25,876 nucleotides of DNA from UMGS1781 sp964389545 (GTDB taxonomy: Bacteria > Bacillota > Clostridia > TANB77 > CAG-508): NCBI GenBank assembly GCA_964389545.1, contig CAYMDN010000016.1:1-25876 (forward strand), written 5' to 3'. Each line of letters begins with the position of its first letter. The stretch's first letter is position 1. This document shows positions 7,685 to 16,791 of this stretch, one piece after another. The notes under the pieces were generated by a model. The model worked only from the letters and a program-made list of their open reading frames with translations. It made no database searches and was not told the DNA's origin. The translations under genes and the position numbers were made by a program.

Positions 7685-7734
7685 AAGAGTAGGTGTATAT
7701 ATGGGCGGTTCATATATACATCTACTCTTTTTTT
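7685..7734. terminator. Strong bidirectional terminator between late operon and integrase
   Basis: A 19-bp stem with one G-T wobble: arm 7685-7703, 7-nt loop GGCGGTT, arm 7711-7729, followed on the plus strand by a T-run (7728-7734). On the minus strand the hairpin follows the integrase stop and runs into TTATATTTT, so it can end both converging transcripts. It is by far the strongest terminator in the window and separates lysis genes from the recombination island. Confidence 0.9.
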
Positions 7735-8581
7735 AGGATTGTTTTAATTTATCTAGTAATCGTTTATCGCTATGTAAATATCTGTTGGTAGTGGATATGT
7801 TTTTGTGTCCTACATAATCAGCAATATCAACAATATTATCTCCTTTATAATTACGATTAGTAATAAAGAAGTGTCTAATTTTGTGTGAGGACATTTTTTC
7901 TGATTTATTTAATTTACATCTATGAGCAATATTTTTAAAAGCACCATTGATATTTCCTAAAGACATTTTATAACCATTTTTACTAATAAATAATAAATTA
8001 TTATTTGTATTATTTTTAGAAAGAATCATTGCTCGTTTGGGTAAATATTGTTCTATGGCGTCTATCATTTTTTGAGTAAAGGCAATAGTACGTTCATTGT
8101 CAAATTTACCTGTCAAAGTATATTGTTTTGTTTCTTTGGCTTTTAAATATTGTTCATAAGAAATATCTATCAATTCGCTAAATCTACAACCAGTTTCAGA
8201 GTAACAAGTAAGAAGTGCAATCATAGTTTTATCTTTTGTATGTTTTAACATTTCATTAACATCATTCTCAAATAGAATAATAGTTTCTCTTTTTGGTATT
8301 CGTAATTGTTTAAACTCCATTATCTCATAAGGAATATCAATGTGTTTTGTGATTCTTAAAAACCTACAGAAAGTTTTAAATGCAGATACAGCTGTATTAA
8401 TAGTTTGATTGCTATTTTTTCTTTTTGTTAAAATAGATAACCAATTATTAAAGTTTTCAACAGTAATCTCGTCATATTCATAATCCCTTATACGATATAC
8501 ATAATCATCAGCAGTTTTTTGAGTTAAATGCCAAATGTTTATACAATATGATTTGTAATTATCTAAAATATATTTGTTCAT
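7733..8581 (-). CDS. int: Tyrosine recombinase / phage integrase
   Basis: Start placed at the ATG at 8581 (GGAG 9 nt upstream); a TTG at 8596 would add five residues. The product has 282 residues. Residues 1-80 are a SAM-like core-binding domain; residues 100-282 are the catalytic domain with all expected residues: R133 (GCRFSEL), K159 (LTGKFDNERT), H233 and R236 (SSHKIRHFF), H259 (VGHKNIST) and the nucleophile Y268 (TNRYLH). At 282 residues, without an N-terminal arm-binding domain, it is XerC/D-like in size. It probably integrates or resolves the phage genome. It is the only gene on the minus strand within the structural region, between lysis genes and the tape measure gene. Confidence 0.9.
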   Translation of the reverse strand: MNKYILDNYKSYCINIWHLTQKTADDYVYRIRDYEYDEITVENFNNWLSILTKRKNSNQTINTAVSAFKTFCRFLRITKHIDIPYEIMEFKQLRIPKRETIILFENDVNEMLKHTKDKTMIALLTCYSETGCRFSELIDISYEQYLKAKETKQYTLTGKFDNERTIAFTQKMIDAIEQYLPKRAMILSKNNTNNNLLFISKNGYKMSLGNINGAFKNIAHRCKLNKSEKMSSHKIRHFFITNRNYKGDNIVDIADYVGHKNISTTNRYLHSDKRLLDKLKQS

Positions 8582-8598
8582 ATTTTGTTTCTCCAATT

Positions 8599-8628
8599 TT
8601 TACATATATTTATTAAATAAAGTATAAC
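8599..8628. promoter_or_regulatory. Overlapping divergent promoters for integrase (-) and RusA/tape-measure operon (+)
   Basis: Minus strand: TATACT (plus coordinates 8621-8626) preceded by TG as an extended -10 (TGTTATACT), 40 nt before the integrase start. Plus strand: TTTACA (8599-8604), 18-nt spacer, TATAAC (8623-8628), about 57 nt before the RusA start. The two -10 boxes overlap, so RNA polymerase could use only one at a time. Because the terminator at 7685-7734 should stop late transcription, a new plus promoter is needed here. Predicted by eye; strengths unknown. Confidence 0.45.
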
Positions 8629-8684
8629 ACATGTTTTTGCCTAAACTGAACATTTGAAAAAAGTTTTGAAAGGATACGAGTTTT

Positions 8685-9062
8685 ATGTATAAATTTATGA
8701 TACCAATACATCCAGTAACAAAAAAGAATAATCCTAGAATATATCATGCTGGCAAAAGAACCATTGTATTGCCAAGTAAAGCGTATGAAAAATTTGAAAA
8801 TGATTGTTTAAAATTAATACCAAGTAAATATAGAATAAATATCAATTATCCTGTAAATGTTAAAGTTCTTTATTATGTGAAAACAAAAAGAAGAATAGAT
8901 AAAACGAATTTAGAAAGTGCAATAATGGATGTGCTTGTAAAGGCAGGAGTTTTAGCTGATGATAGTGCAATTAGTCCTGAAGTTGTGGTATCTACTGATG
9001 GGAGTAGAGTTTTGATTGATAAATCAAATCCAAGAATTGAGATTGAAATATCAAAAGCATAA
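8685..9062 (+). CDS. rusA: RusA-family Holliday junction resolvase
   Basis: A 125-residue protein (E. coli RusA has 120) with GAAAGGA 10 nt before the ATG. N-terminal IPIHPVTKKNNPRI and PSKAYEKFEND, then the signature RRIDKTNLESAIMDVLVKAG (D72, T74, N75) and LADDSAI (D92, D93) match RusA-like endodeoxyribonucleases. The second Asp of the E. coli D-x-D motif is Thr here, a D-x-T-N variant I recall in Gram-positive phage homologues. It would cut four-way junctions in replication or recombination intermediates before packaging. Unusually, it lies immediately upstream of tail genes, apparently in one transcript with the tape measure gene. Confidence 0.8.
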   Translation: MYKFMIPIHPVTKKNNPRIYHAGKRTIVLPSKAYEKFENDCLKLIPSKYRININYPVNVKVLYYVKTKRRIDKTNLESAIMDVLVKAGVLADDSAISPEVVVSTDGSRVLIDKSNPRIEIEISKA

Positions 9063-9076
9063 AAATGAGGTGGATT

Positions 9077-9550
9077 ATGGAGGAAGTAGAAAAACAAATT
9101 AATCAAATTTTAGTTAGAGTTATAAATGAAATTGCAGATAGTTATTTAAAAATACTTATTGGTTATATAGAGAAATATGTATATGAACCGAAACAACCTA
9201 AGCAATATAAAAGGACTAACCAATTTTTAAATTCTTTTGAAAAGTTACCACAAGCAAAGCAAGCATTAAATGAAATAATACAAGAAATTTATTTTAATAG
9301 TAATAAGTTAGTTTATGAAGTTCAAGAAAGCGGAATTTGGCAACATGGAATTGAAGGAAACAGTTATACAAATAAAATGGCAGAAATATTAAATAGTCAG
9401 ACATTAAATAAGAAATATAGTCAATTAAGTGGAGCATTGAATATAGGAACAAATGGTCTTTATTGGAACGAATTCTTAAAGTATATTGACGAAAATCTCG
9501 TTAAGGATATACAAACAGCTTTTAGTAAGAAGGGAGTGATGCTCAAGTAA
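9077..9550 (+). CDS. Conserved phage protein upstream of the tape measure gene
   Basis: Start placed at the second ATG (9077), just after GAGGTGG (9067-9073); an ATG at 9065 would add four residues. The product has 157 residues. Its start, MEEVEKQINQILVRVINEIADSY, is an amphipathic helix; the middle is basic, and the end (NGLYWNEFLKYIDENLVKDI...FSKKG) is helical. I remember similar proteins directly before tape measure genes in clostridial siphophages, with the same VRVINEIAD and YWNEF signatures. A minor tail or tape-measure-associated role is likely. Its stop region is where the tape measure start should lie, and a +1 shift there would join this frame to the tape measure frame. Confidence 0.55.
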   Translation: MEEVEKQINQILVRVINEIADSYLKILIGYIEKYVYEPKQPKQYKRTNQFLNSFEKLPQAKQALNEIIQEIYFNSNKLVYEVQESGIWQHGIEGNSYTNKMAEILNSQTLNKKYSQLSGALNIGTNGLYWNEFLKYIDENLVKDIQTAFSKKGVMLK

Positions 9551-12500
9551 AGATTTTAAATTTAGTTTAATTGGTACATTAGATATTTCAAAGACAACAG
9601 CACAAGTAAATAAAGATATTAAAACAATAGAAAAAAATGTAAAACAAATAGATTTATCTCAAACAACAAAAAATGCAGTTAAACCAACAAATGAATTGTC
9701 AAATTCAGTAAAAAATGTAGCAAATAAAACCAAAGAAGCAACACAAGAAATGGGATTTTTTGATAGTAATATAGGAAAAGCAACAAAATCATTTTTTACT
9801 TTTATGTCTATTGCTACTGTTACGCAAACAGTTGTAAATGGGATAAAATCAATGGTAACAGAAGTTAAGAATTTAGATGATTCTTTAACAGAATTAAAAA
9901 AAGTTACTGATTTAGAAGGCAATAGTTTAGACCAATTTACTAAAAAGGCTTATGTAGCAGGGGAGAGCGTTGCTAAAACTGGAAATGAAATGATACAAGC
10001 AGCGACAGAATTTGCAAAGAGTGGTTATAATCCTGAACAATCGTTAGAATTGGGAAAAATAGCTTTAATGTACACTAATATTGCAGATGAAATAATATCA
10101 GCAAGTGATAGTGCTAGTATCCTAATAGCTCAAATGAAAGCATTTAATATAGAAGCTGATAGTAGTATGAGAATTATTGATGTAATAAATGAAGTAAGTA
10201 ATAATTTTGCAGTTAGTTCAGGAGATATAGCAAGAAATTTAGGAAAAGTTTCTTCTTTGTGGGCGAATTCTGGTGGGGATTTAGAATCGTTAGTTGCAGT
10301 TATGACAGCAGGAACGGAAATAACAAGAGATGCAGGTTCAATGGCAAATGCTATTAAATCCCTAGTTAATAGAATACAAGGTATGAATGATGAAGGAAAA
10401 AAGGATTTAGAAATTAAAGCAAAACAGGAAGAATTATTCCAAAAATTGAATCTTTCATTATATAAACAAAATGGTGGATTAAAAAATGTATATGAAATAT
10501 TAAATGATTTAGCACCAGTATATGAAAAATTAGATAATGCAGAAAAAGGGTATGTAACACAGACATTGGCAGGAGTTCATCAAAGTGGAAGATTAGCAGC
10601 TATTTTAAGCAACTGGACTGTAGCCCAAGAAGCCTTAACGACTGCTCAAAATGCTTCTGGAAGTGCAATGAAAGAAAATGAAAAAGTTTTAGATAGCATA
10701 CAAGGACATTATCAACAATTACAAAGTGCATTTCAGGAATTAGCAACAAGTTTAATTGATAGTGGATTAATAAAGGGAGTTCTTGACTTAGGAACTGGAT
10801 TATTAAAAGTTGCAAATAGTGATGCAGTAAAATTCATTGCAAAGGTAGCTCTTATAACGACAAGTTTGTCATTAGCAACAAAAGGTGTTAGGGCAATTAG
10901 TACAGCTTTTGCAACATATAAAACTCATTTAGTTGCAGGGATATTGATGTCTCAAGGATTTAGTGTTTCACAAGCATTAATAATAGGAAATAATGCTACA
11001 TTAAGTATGTCTTTTAATGCTTTAACAATAGCCATGTTATCTAATCCATTATTTTGGGGTAGTTTAGCAGTTGCTGGAATTATGGGTATTATAAAAGTTA
11101 TTGATACTTTAACAGTATCTTATGAGGAACAGGCAGAAATTGTTGATAATCTAAAACAGGAATATGAGGATGCGAAAAACAAAGTATCAGAAACTGAAAC
11201 GGAATTAGAAAAAATCAAAAAGAGAATTGAAGAATTAGAGAAAAAAGATAATCTTACTATTATTGAACAAGAAGAAATAAATAAATTAAAGCAAGAAAAT
11301 GAATTATTAGAAAAGCAATTAGTAATTTTGAGAGAGACAGAGGAAATAAAAAAGAAACAGAAAGCTGAGGCCACACTAGAATTAGGAAAAAATTTTGACT
11401 ATACTCCAAAAGAAACAAGAGAAGCAAGACGAGAAGCAGAAAATATTGGAAAATCATGGTATAATAAAACTTACGGTTCAGTAGGGGAGAGCAATTCTAA
11501 AACAGGACTATATGAAGAAAACACGAATGCTATAAAAAAACTAAATGATGAAATAGATAGGTTAAAACAAAAACAGTCTGAATTAAACATTGAAACTAAA
11601 AATGGTAAGGAAGAATTTGAAAAAGCTACAAAACAAATAGAAACATATCAAGAATATGTGAAGCAATTAACTGAAGAAAATATAGAACTAGCAAATAGTT
11701 TTAGTGATTGGATAAAGGATTTAGAGGGTGGAAATGAAGAAACTGAAAAATTTAGAGAATATTTAATTGGACTACAAAATCAAACATTAAAAAATATAGA
11801 TACAACAGAACAAAGTATAGAAAGTAATGAAAATTTATCTGATTCATTGGAGACAACAAAGCAAAAAGTTAAAGCATATAGCGAAGAACTTGATACGATT
11901 CAAGAAGCATACGAGACATTAGAAGATACAGTTACAGAATATAATGAAAATGGTTATGTAACATTGGATACACTTCAAGCCTTATTAGAACTAGATTCGC
12001 AATATTTGGCTCAATTAGATTTAAAGAATGGTAAATTATCTGTTAGCTCAGTAGAAACTCAAAATTATGCAGACAACTTAAAATATGTTGCTCTAGCTTC
12101 ATTACAAGCAGCTTATGCAGAGGATATGAATAATTTAGCGATTGGAGAAACAAATGAACTAAGTCCACTAGCAAAATCAGCAGTTAGTGAACTAGGTGGA
12201 GCAATGGATACAGCTGGAACAATAGCACAAGCCCAAGCAGGTAATTTATTCAATTTTGCGGCAGGAATAGCAGCAATAAAAGAAGCTAACAAGGGCGAAG
12301 GATTTGATGAAAATGCACTAAAAGAAAAAATTGACGCGATAAGTAGTGCATATAATAAAGCGGCCAAAAATATATCTAGCTTAAAAGTTGGTGGTGGAAT
12401 TACTGGTAGTGGAGCAAAGAGTGCAAAAAAGAAATCTGGTAGTGGGTCATCATCTGCAAAAAAAGAAAAAGAATGGTGGGAAACAGAACTTGAAAGTTTA

Positions 12501-14012
12501 AAAAAAGACTTTGAATACGACCAAATTACAATTGAACAATATATTGGTGGTTTAGAAGGCATATTATCAAGATTACAAGTAGGTTCTGAAGCATGGAAAA
12601 AAATAAATGAGGAATTACAAAAACAGAGATTAACCAAGTTAAAAGATGATTATAGTTCTTCTAAAATAACCTTAGATGAATATATTGCAGGTTTAAAAGA
12701 ACTACAAAGGCAGTACAAAGAAAATACAGAAGGCTGGAAAGACTTAAATGAAGAAATAAAAAAACAGCAAATTAATAAAGTAAAAGAAGATTATTCAGAT
12801 GCTAGAATTTCTTTGGAAGAATATATAAAAAAATTAAAGGAATTACAAAGGCAATATAAAGAAAATACAGAAGGTTGGCTTGAATTAGCAAAAGAAATAA
12901 AAAAGTCATTGATAGAACAACAAAAACAATACAAATCTGATTATGAAATGGCTTACGATGGCGTAGAAAAAATAATTAACGATGAAATTGATAAAATAAA
13001 CGAGCTAAGAGATGCCACAGAAAAAAGATATAATGATGAAATCGAAGCAAAGAAAAAAGCAAATGAAGAAACACAAAATGAAATAACGTTATTAGAGTTA
13101 CAAGAACGTTTAGAGAATGCAAAAAATGAAAAGAACAAGAGAATATGGAATGAGGCATTAGGAACGTGGCAATGGGTAGCAGATGAAAAAGCTATCAATG
13201 AGGCTCAAAAAGACCTAGACGACTTTTTATTTGATGAAGAAATAAAGAAGTTAGAAGAAACAAGAGATGCAGAATTAGAAGCACTAGACGAAAGAATTAA
13301 AGGGTGGGAAGATTATAAGGAACAATGGGAAGACATATTAAGTGAATATGAAGATAGCTTAAATTATAAAATGATGCTTGAAAAATTAGGGGCAGATTCA
13401 GAAGCAAAAATTCTAGCCCAAAGATTAGATGTGTTAAAGAAATTCAGAGACGAGTATATAAAAATACAAGAAGAAATTACAAAATTAGATAAAATGTCAA
13501 CAAATGAAGCAAGTGGAAGTGTTAATCCAGCTGTCAATGATAATAATAGTAATAATACTCCAGTTAATAATACTCCTACACCAGCACCATCTCAAAATTT
13601 AAGCTATACTGTGAAAAAGGGCGACAACTTAACTAAAATTGCTAAACAATTTGGAACAACTTGGCAAAAAATTTATGAATTAAATAAATCTATTATTGGT
13701 GGAAATCCAAATTTAATAAGACCAGGACAGAGATTAACCATGCCAGGATATAGTAATGGTGGTATAGTAGATTTTACAGGATTAGCAATGCTTCATGGCT
13801 CAAAAAGTAATCCAGAAGTTGTTTTGAACAGTACACAATTATCAAAAATGTTTAGCTTAATAAATGCCATGCCTAAACCTAATAGTAATTTTACTCAACC
13901 TAATAGAAGTACTAATAATACGTATAAAATAGAAAATATTACTCTACCAAATGTTCATAGTGGTAGAGATTTTTTAAATGAATTGGAAAAAGAAATAAAT
14001 CTAAATAGATAG
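9539..14012 (+). CDS. Phage tail tape measure protein with C-terminal LysM domain (start codon problematic)
   Basis: About 1,490 residues that set tail length. The frame is open from the TGA at 9537-9539, with convincing coding sequence from 9540 (SSKDFKFSLIGTLDISKTTA), but contains no ATG, GTG or TTG until the TTG at 9696. ATG at 9539 plus skipping the C at 9542 gives a perfect N-terminus behind GGGAG. The region 9850-10400 is a TP901-type core (AIKSLVNRIQGMN). Hydrophobic stretches lie at about 10850-11100, long coiled coils at 11110-11720 and 12900-13500, and three 47-residue repeats at 12510-12932. A LysM peptidoglycan-binding domain (SYTVKKGDNLTKIAKQFGTT) lies at about 13602-13743. No lytic domain seen. 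TTG at 9696 would give 1,438 residues but drops clear coding sequence. Confidence 0.85.
12510..12932 (+). repeat. Three 141-bp (47-residue) repeats in the tape measure gene
   Basis: Units share the pattern (I)T(L/I)(D/E)EYI-GLKELQRQYKENTEGW-DLNEEIKKQ and are spaced exactly 141 bp (LEG at 12552, LKE at 12693 and 12834). Units two and three are close also at DNA level (both include ACAAAGGCA, GAAAATACAGAAGG). They are predicted paired helices; copy-number change would change tail length in steps of one unit. Confidence 0.8.
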
Positions 14013-14024
14013 AAAGGAGAGGCT

Positions 14025-15929
14025 ATGATATATCAACCACGTAATTTGCAAATATTAAAAAGTTCTTTCGATGGACTAAAAGAAAATAAATTACAGTATC
14101 AAATAGCAACCAATAATAAAATAATTGCGTATGAATTATTTATATATGACCTAAATAATAATATTTTTTATGATAGTGGTAGAATCAAATTAACGCCTAA
14201 TTTATACAACAAGGATATATTGACGATACCGCTCCCTTCATCTATAAAATTGGTTAATGGTAGTAATTATAGATATAGTATAAGGTTGTGGCAGGATTTT
14301 TTAGACATTGAAGTGTCAAAGGGAAAAGTACAATCTATAAGTAATCAGACAAAATTTGTAATTGTTGCAAATGTAAATATAAAAGCAGGAATGTATATTG
14401 GAATACAGGGAGAGGCAAAACAGATAACTGCCTATAATTCTGTAAGTGGTGAAGTAACAATAGAAAGTGCTTATTCAACTAATATAGCAGAAGGTGTGGA
14501 TTATAGTATTGTAAGTGATTTTATTGACCAATTTCCAGAGGAAAATTTATATATCCGAAACTATCCTCAAATATATATTACCAATGTTCAAACAATGACA
14601 ACAAAATCATATACTTTTAAAGGTATTTATATTCAACAACAAAATGTACCAATTGTAAGCTATACTTTTAATATTTATCAAAATGTGGGAGATATAGAAG
14701 ACAAAAAATTACTTATGTCTTATACCAATAATAGTGCCAATATAGAATGTTATTATGACGGATTTTTAAATGAACAAGATTATCTAATTGAATTAATAGT
14801 TTTAAATGAATTTAATATTGAGGCAAAAACAGAGTTGATACCATTCACAGCAAAGTATGACACACCAGCGTATTTAGAAAAACCACAAATTAATTATATA
14901 GAAAGCAGAAATGCCAATAAAATACAATTTCAAGCTGATATAATGATACCTACATCAACTCAATATCAAGGTGTAGTAAAAGGAAATATTTTATCAAAAA
15001 TCAGTGATACCTATTTTGTTGTAAATCAAAATTTGAATATACAAGAAGGAGATACAATTATAATTGAACGTTATAATAAAGCTACTGTGTTAGATTATAA
15101 TTTATCTAGTGGACATCTAGTAACAAGTCCTTTTATAATTACACCTAGCGTTAATGATAGTTTTTATATAAATAAGAAAATGCAGTTAGGAGAAAATGGT
15201 TTAAATATATTAACCGATACGCCTTATCGTAGAGTTAATTCTGCTGATTTGAATGCTAGCTTAGTTTATGATGGCAATAGAGTTCCACAAGGCATAATGA
15301 ATGATTTCCCAAAAGAATTTCAATTTACTACACAACTAAAATTTAAAAAAGATTTTATTACTCAAATACACAATAGCAAATATGAATACACCAACATTAT
15401 TGATATTAATTGTGATGAGTATAATTGTATAGGTCTTAAATTAGGAATCAGGAAAAGAGATTTAATAACTCTAATTCCAACAGAAAACATGTACGATAGA
15501 TTAACAAATGAAACACAAACTGATACTACTATTTATATAACAAATGCAATAGATTTTTCTAGGCAGCAATTTATTATATTTAGAGATTATAACAATTTTG
15601 TAGCTGAAATAAAATCATACGATGATAGTACACACAAAGTTACTCTTACAAAAGCATTGCCATTTACACCAGAAAGGGGAGCATATATATATGTTCCTTT
15701 TTCGATTATTACACCATTTGTAGAAGGAATAACAGATGTGTGGTTGTTGCAAGAATTTGAAAATGTATTAGAACATACTTATTGGGATGATACAGATTCT
15801 TGGAACGATAATAAATTTTGGAGAGAAACAGGAGACTTTATCAGCTTAATAAGTTCTGTATGGTGGAAAATAGAAGTAAAGTCAAATTCTGAGGGTAATA
15901 GTGTAAAAATAGAACAGGGTGGTGTTTAA
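14025..15929 (+). CDS. Phage tail protein (distal tail / baseplate-type, beta-rich)
   Basis: A 634-residue protein with GAAAGGAGAG before the ATG. It is beta-rich throughout, with Fn3/Ig-like stretches at residues 10-105 (LQYQIATNNKIIAYELFIYD...SNYRYSIRLWQDF) and 185-280 (SYTFNIYQNVGDIEDKKLL...EQDYLIELIVLNEFNIEAKT). Two similar hairpin-like stretches occur at about 115-165 (VIVANVNIKAGMYIGIQGEAK) and 315-365 (FVVNQNLNIQEGDTIIIERYNK). The C-terminal third carries a lectin-like pattern with repeated Trp (TYWDDTDSWNDNKFWRETGD). Directly after the tape measure gene, a distal-tail role is expected. The exact family is not recognised; the structural assignment is good. Confidence 0.6.
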   Translation: MIYQPRNLQILKSSFDGLKENKLQYQIATNNKIIAYELFIYDLNNNIFYDSGRIKLTPNLYNKDILTIPLPSSIKLVNGSNYRYSIRLWQDFLDIEVSKGKVQSISNQTKFVIVANVNIKAGMYIGIQGEAKQITAYNSVSGEVTIESAYSTNIAEGVDYSIVSDFIDQFPEENLYIRNYPQIYITNVQTMTTKSYTFKGIYIQQQNVPIVSYTFNIYQNVGDIEDKKLLMSYTNNSANIECYYDGFLNEQDYLIELIVLNEFNIEAKTELIPFTAKYDTPAYLEKPQINYIESRNANKIQFQADIMIPTSTQYQGVVKGNILSKISDTYFVVNQNLNIQEGDTIIIERYNKATVLDYNLSSGHLVTSPFIITPSVNDSFYINKKMQLGENGLNILTDTPYRRVNSADLNASLVYDGNRVPQGIMNDFPKEFQFTTQLKFKKDFITQIHNSKYEYTNIIDINCDEYNCIGLKLGIRKRDLITLIPTENMYDRLTNETQTDTTIYITNAIDFSRQQFIIFRDYNNFVAEIKSYDDSTHKVTLTKALPFTPERGAYIYVPFSIITPFVEGITDVWLLQEFENVLEHTYWDDTDSWNDNKFWRETGDFISLISSVWWKIEVKSNSEGNSVKIEQGGV

Positions 15930-15932
15930 TGT

Positions 15933-16791
15933 ATGGATATAAGAAATATAAAAGTAAATCAGCGGACTTATATTAGATTTTTTTTCTCTAAATGATACAA
16001 CTGAAAAAGAGCCTTTTGATATATTTGTAAATAATTTTAAGCCTACAAAAAATATATCTACTATTGCTATGGTAACATTTGAAAACGACCAAGGTGAAAC
16101 AGATTTAATAGGTGTTGGAGAGAGGGCAATCGGATATACTTATGCAATTTATAGAGAAAGAAATAACGATGGTCATTTAGAATTATTATACAAAATTAAA
16201 GAAGGTTATTTAGGCTTTTATGATTATGGTATTAAAAATAATTCAAAGTATAAATATTATATTTTTAAGGAAAATCAAACGGATAATACATCTTCTTATG
16301 CAAATGAATCTGATATGGTATGTTCATGTTGGGGAAATTATGTTTTATATGATTTGATTGGTAAGACAATAGAGAATAATGTTCCGATTTATATGATTGA
16401 TGAAAATAATATATGGCAATTTGATTTACAAATGCAAAATAGTGGTATGACTCAAACTCTTAACAAAACGACATATAATACTTTTGGAAAATATGCTCGT
16501 ACTAATAGGTCGAATAATAATTATGCAAGTGGTTCATTATCCTGTCTATTTGGAGAAGCAAATAATTTTGTATATTATGAAGATGCAGATAAATTAGAAA
16601 AGTGGGCAGAATTCATAAACAATGGAAATATGAAGTTGTTAAAGGATATAAAAGGTAATGCGTGGATTATAGATATAATAGAGAGTAATGTTAAGCCAGA
16701 TGATAATTTTTTGGAAATACCTAGTACATTAACATTTAGCTGGGTTCAGCTTAACTCTGTTTTAGATAAAGGATTTGTAAGTTATGATTGA
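15933..16791 (+). CDS. Phage tail protein interrupted by a frameshift at a T8 tract
   Basis: From ATG 15933 (GGGTGGTG upstream) the frame reads MDIRNIKVNQRTYIRFF and then stops at TGA 15993. The +1 frame continues from the eight T's at 15978-15985 as SLNDTTEKEPFDIFVNNFKP and runs to 16791; the first ATG in that frame is 16069, which leaves clear coding sequence outside. Removing one T restores a single protein of about 285 residues. It has a beta-rich N-terminal half (TFENDQGETDLIGVGERAIG) and a C-terminal part like a distal-tail/hub-adaptor protein (TFSWVQLNSVLDKGFVSYD). It overlaps the hub gene by 8 bases. Cause (error, mutation, slippage) unknown. Confidence 0.6.

Noticed and set aside
8582..8684. 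attP site next to the integrase
   Set aside because: No direct repeat or tRNA-end-like core could be identified; without the other attachment end it cannot be supported.
9528..9550. Programmed frameshift of the lambda G/GT type before the tape measure gene
   Set aside because: The site CTC AAG TAA is not a known slippery sequence, and the shift would run into the tape measure protein itself, so this is kept only as one explanation for the missing start.
11120..11457. Minus-strand ORFs under the tape measure gene
   Set aside because: Hydrophobic Phe/Ser/Leu-rich shadows of coiled-coil coding sequence, without ribosome binding sites.
12113..12637. 174-residue minus-strand ORF
   Set aside because: Lies fully inside the tape measure gene, has antisense composition (Ser/Pro/Phe-rich) and no start signals.
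15929..15976. Separate tiny ORF starting ATG 15929
   Set aside because: Only 15 codons; the ATG at 15933 fits the tail gene better.
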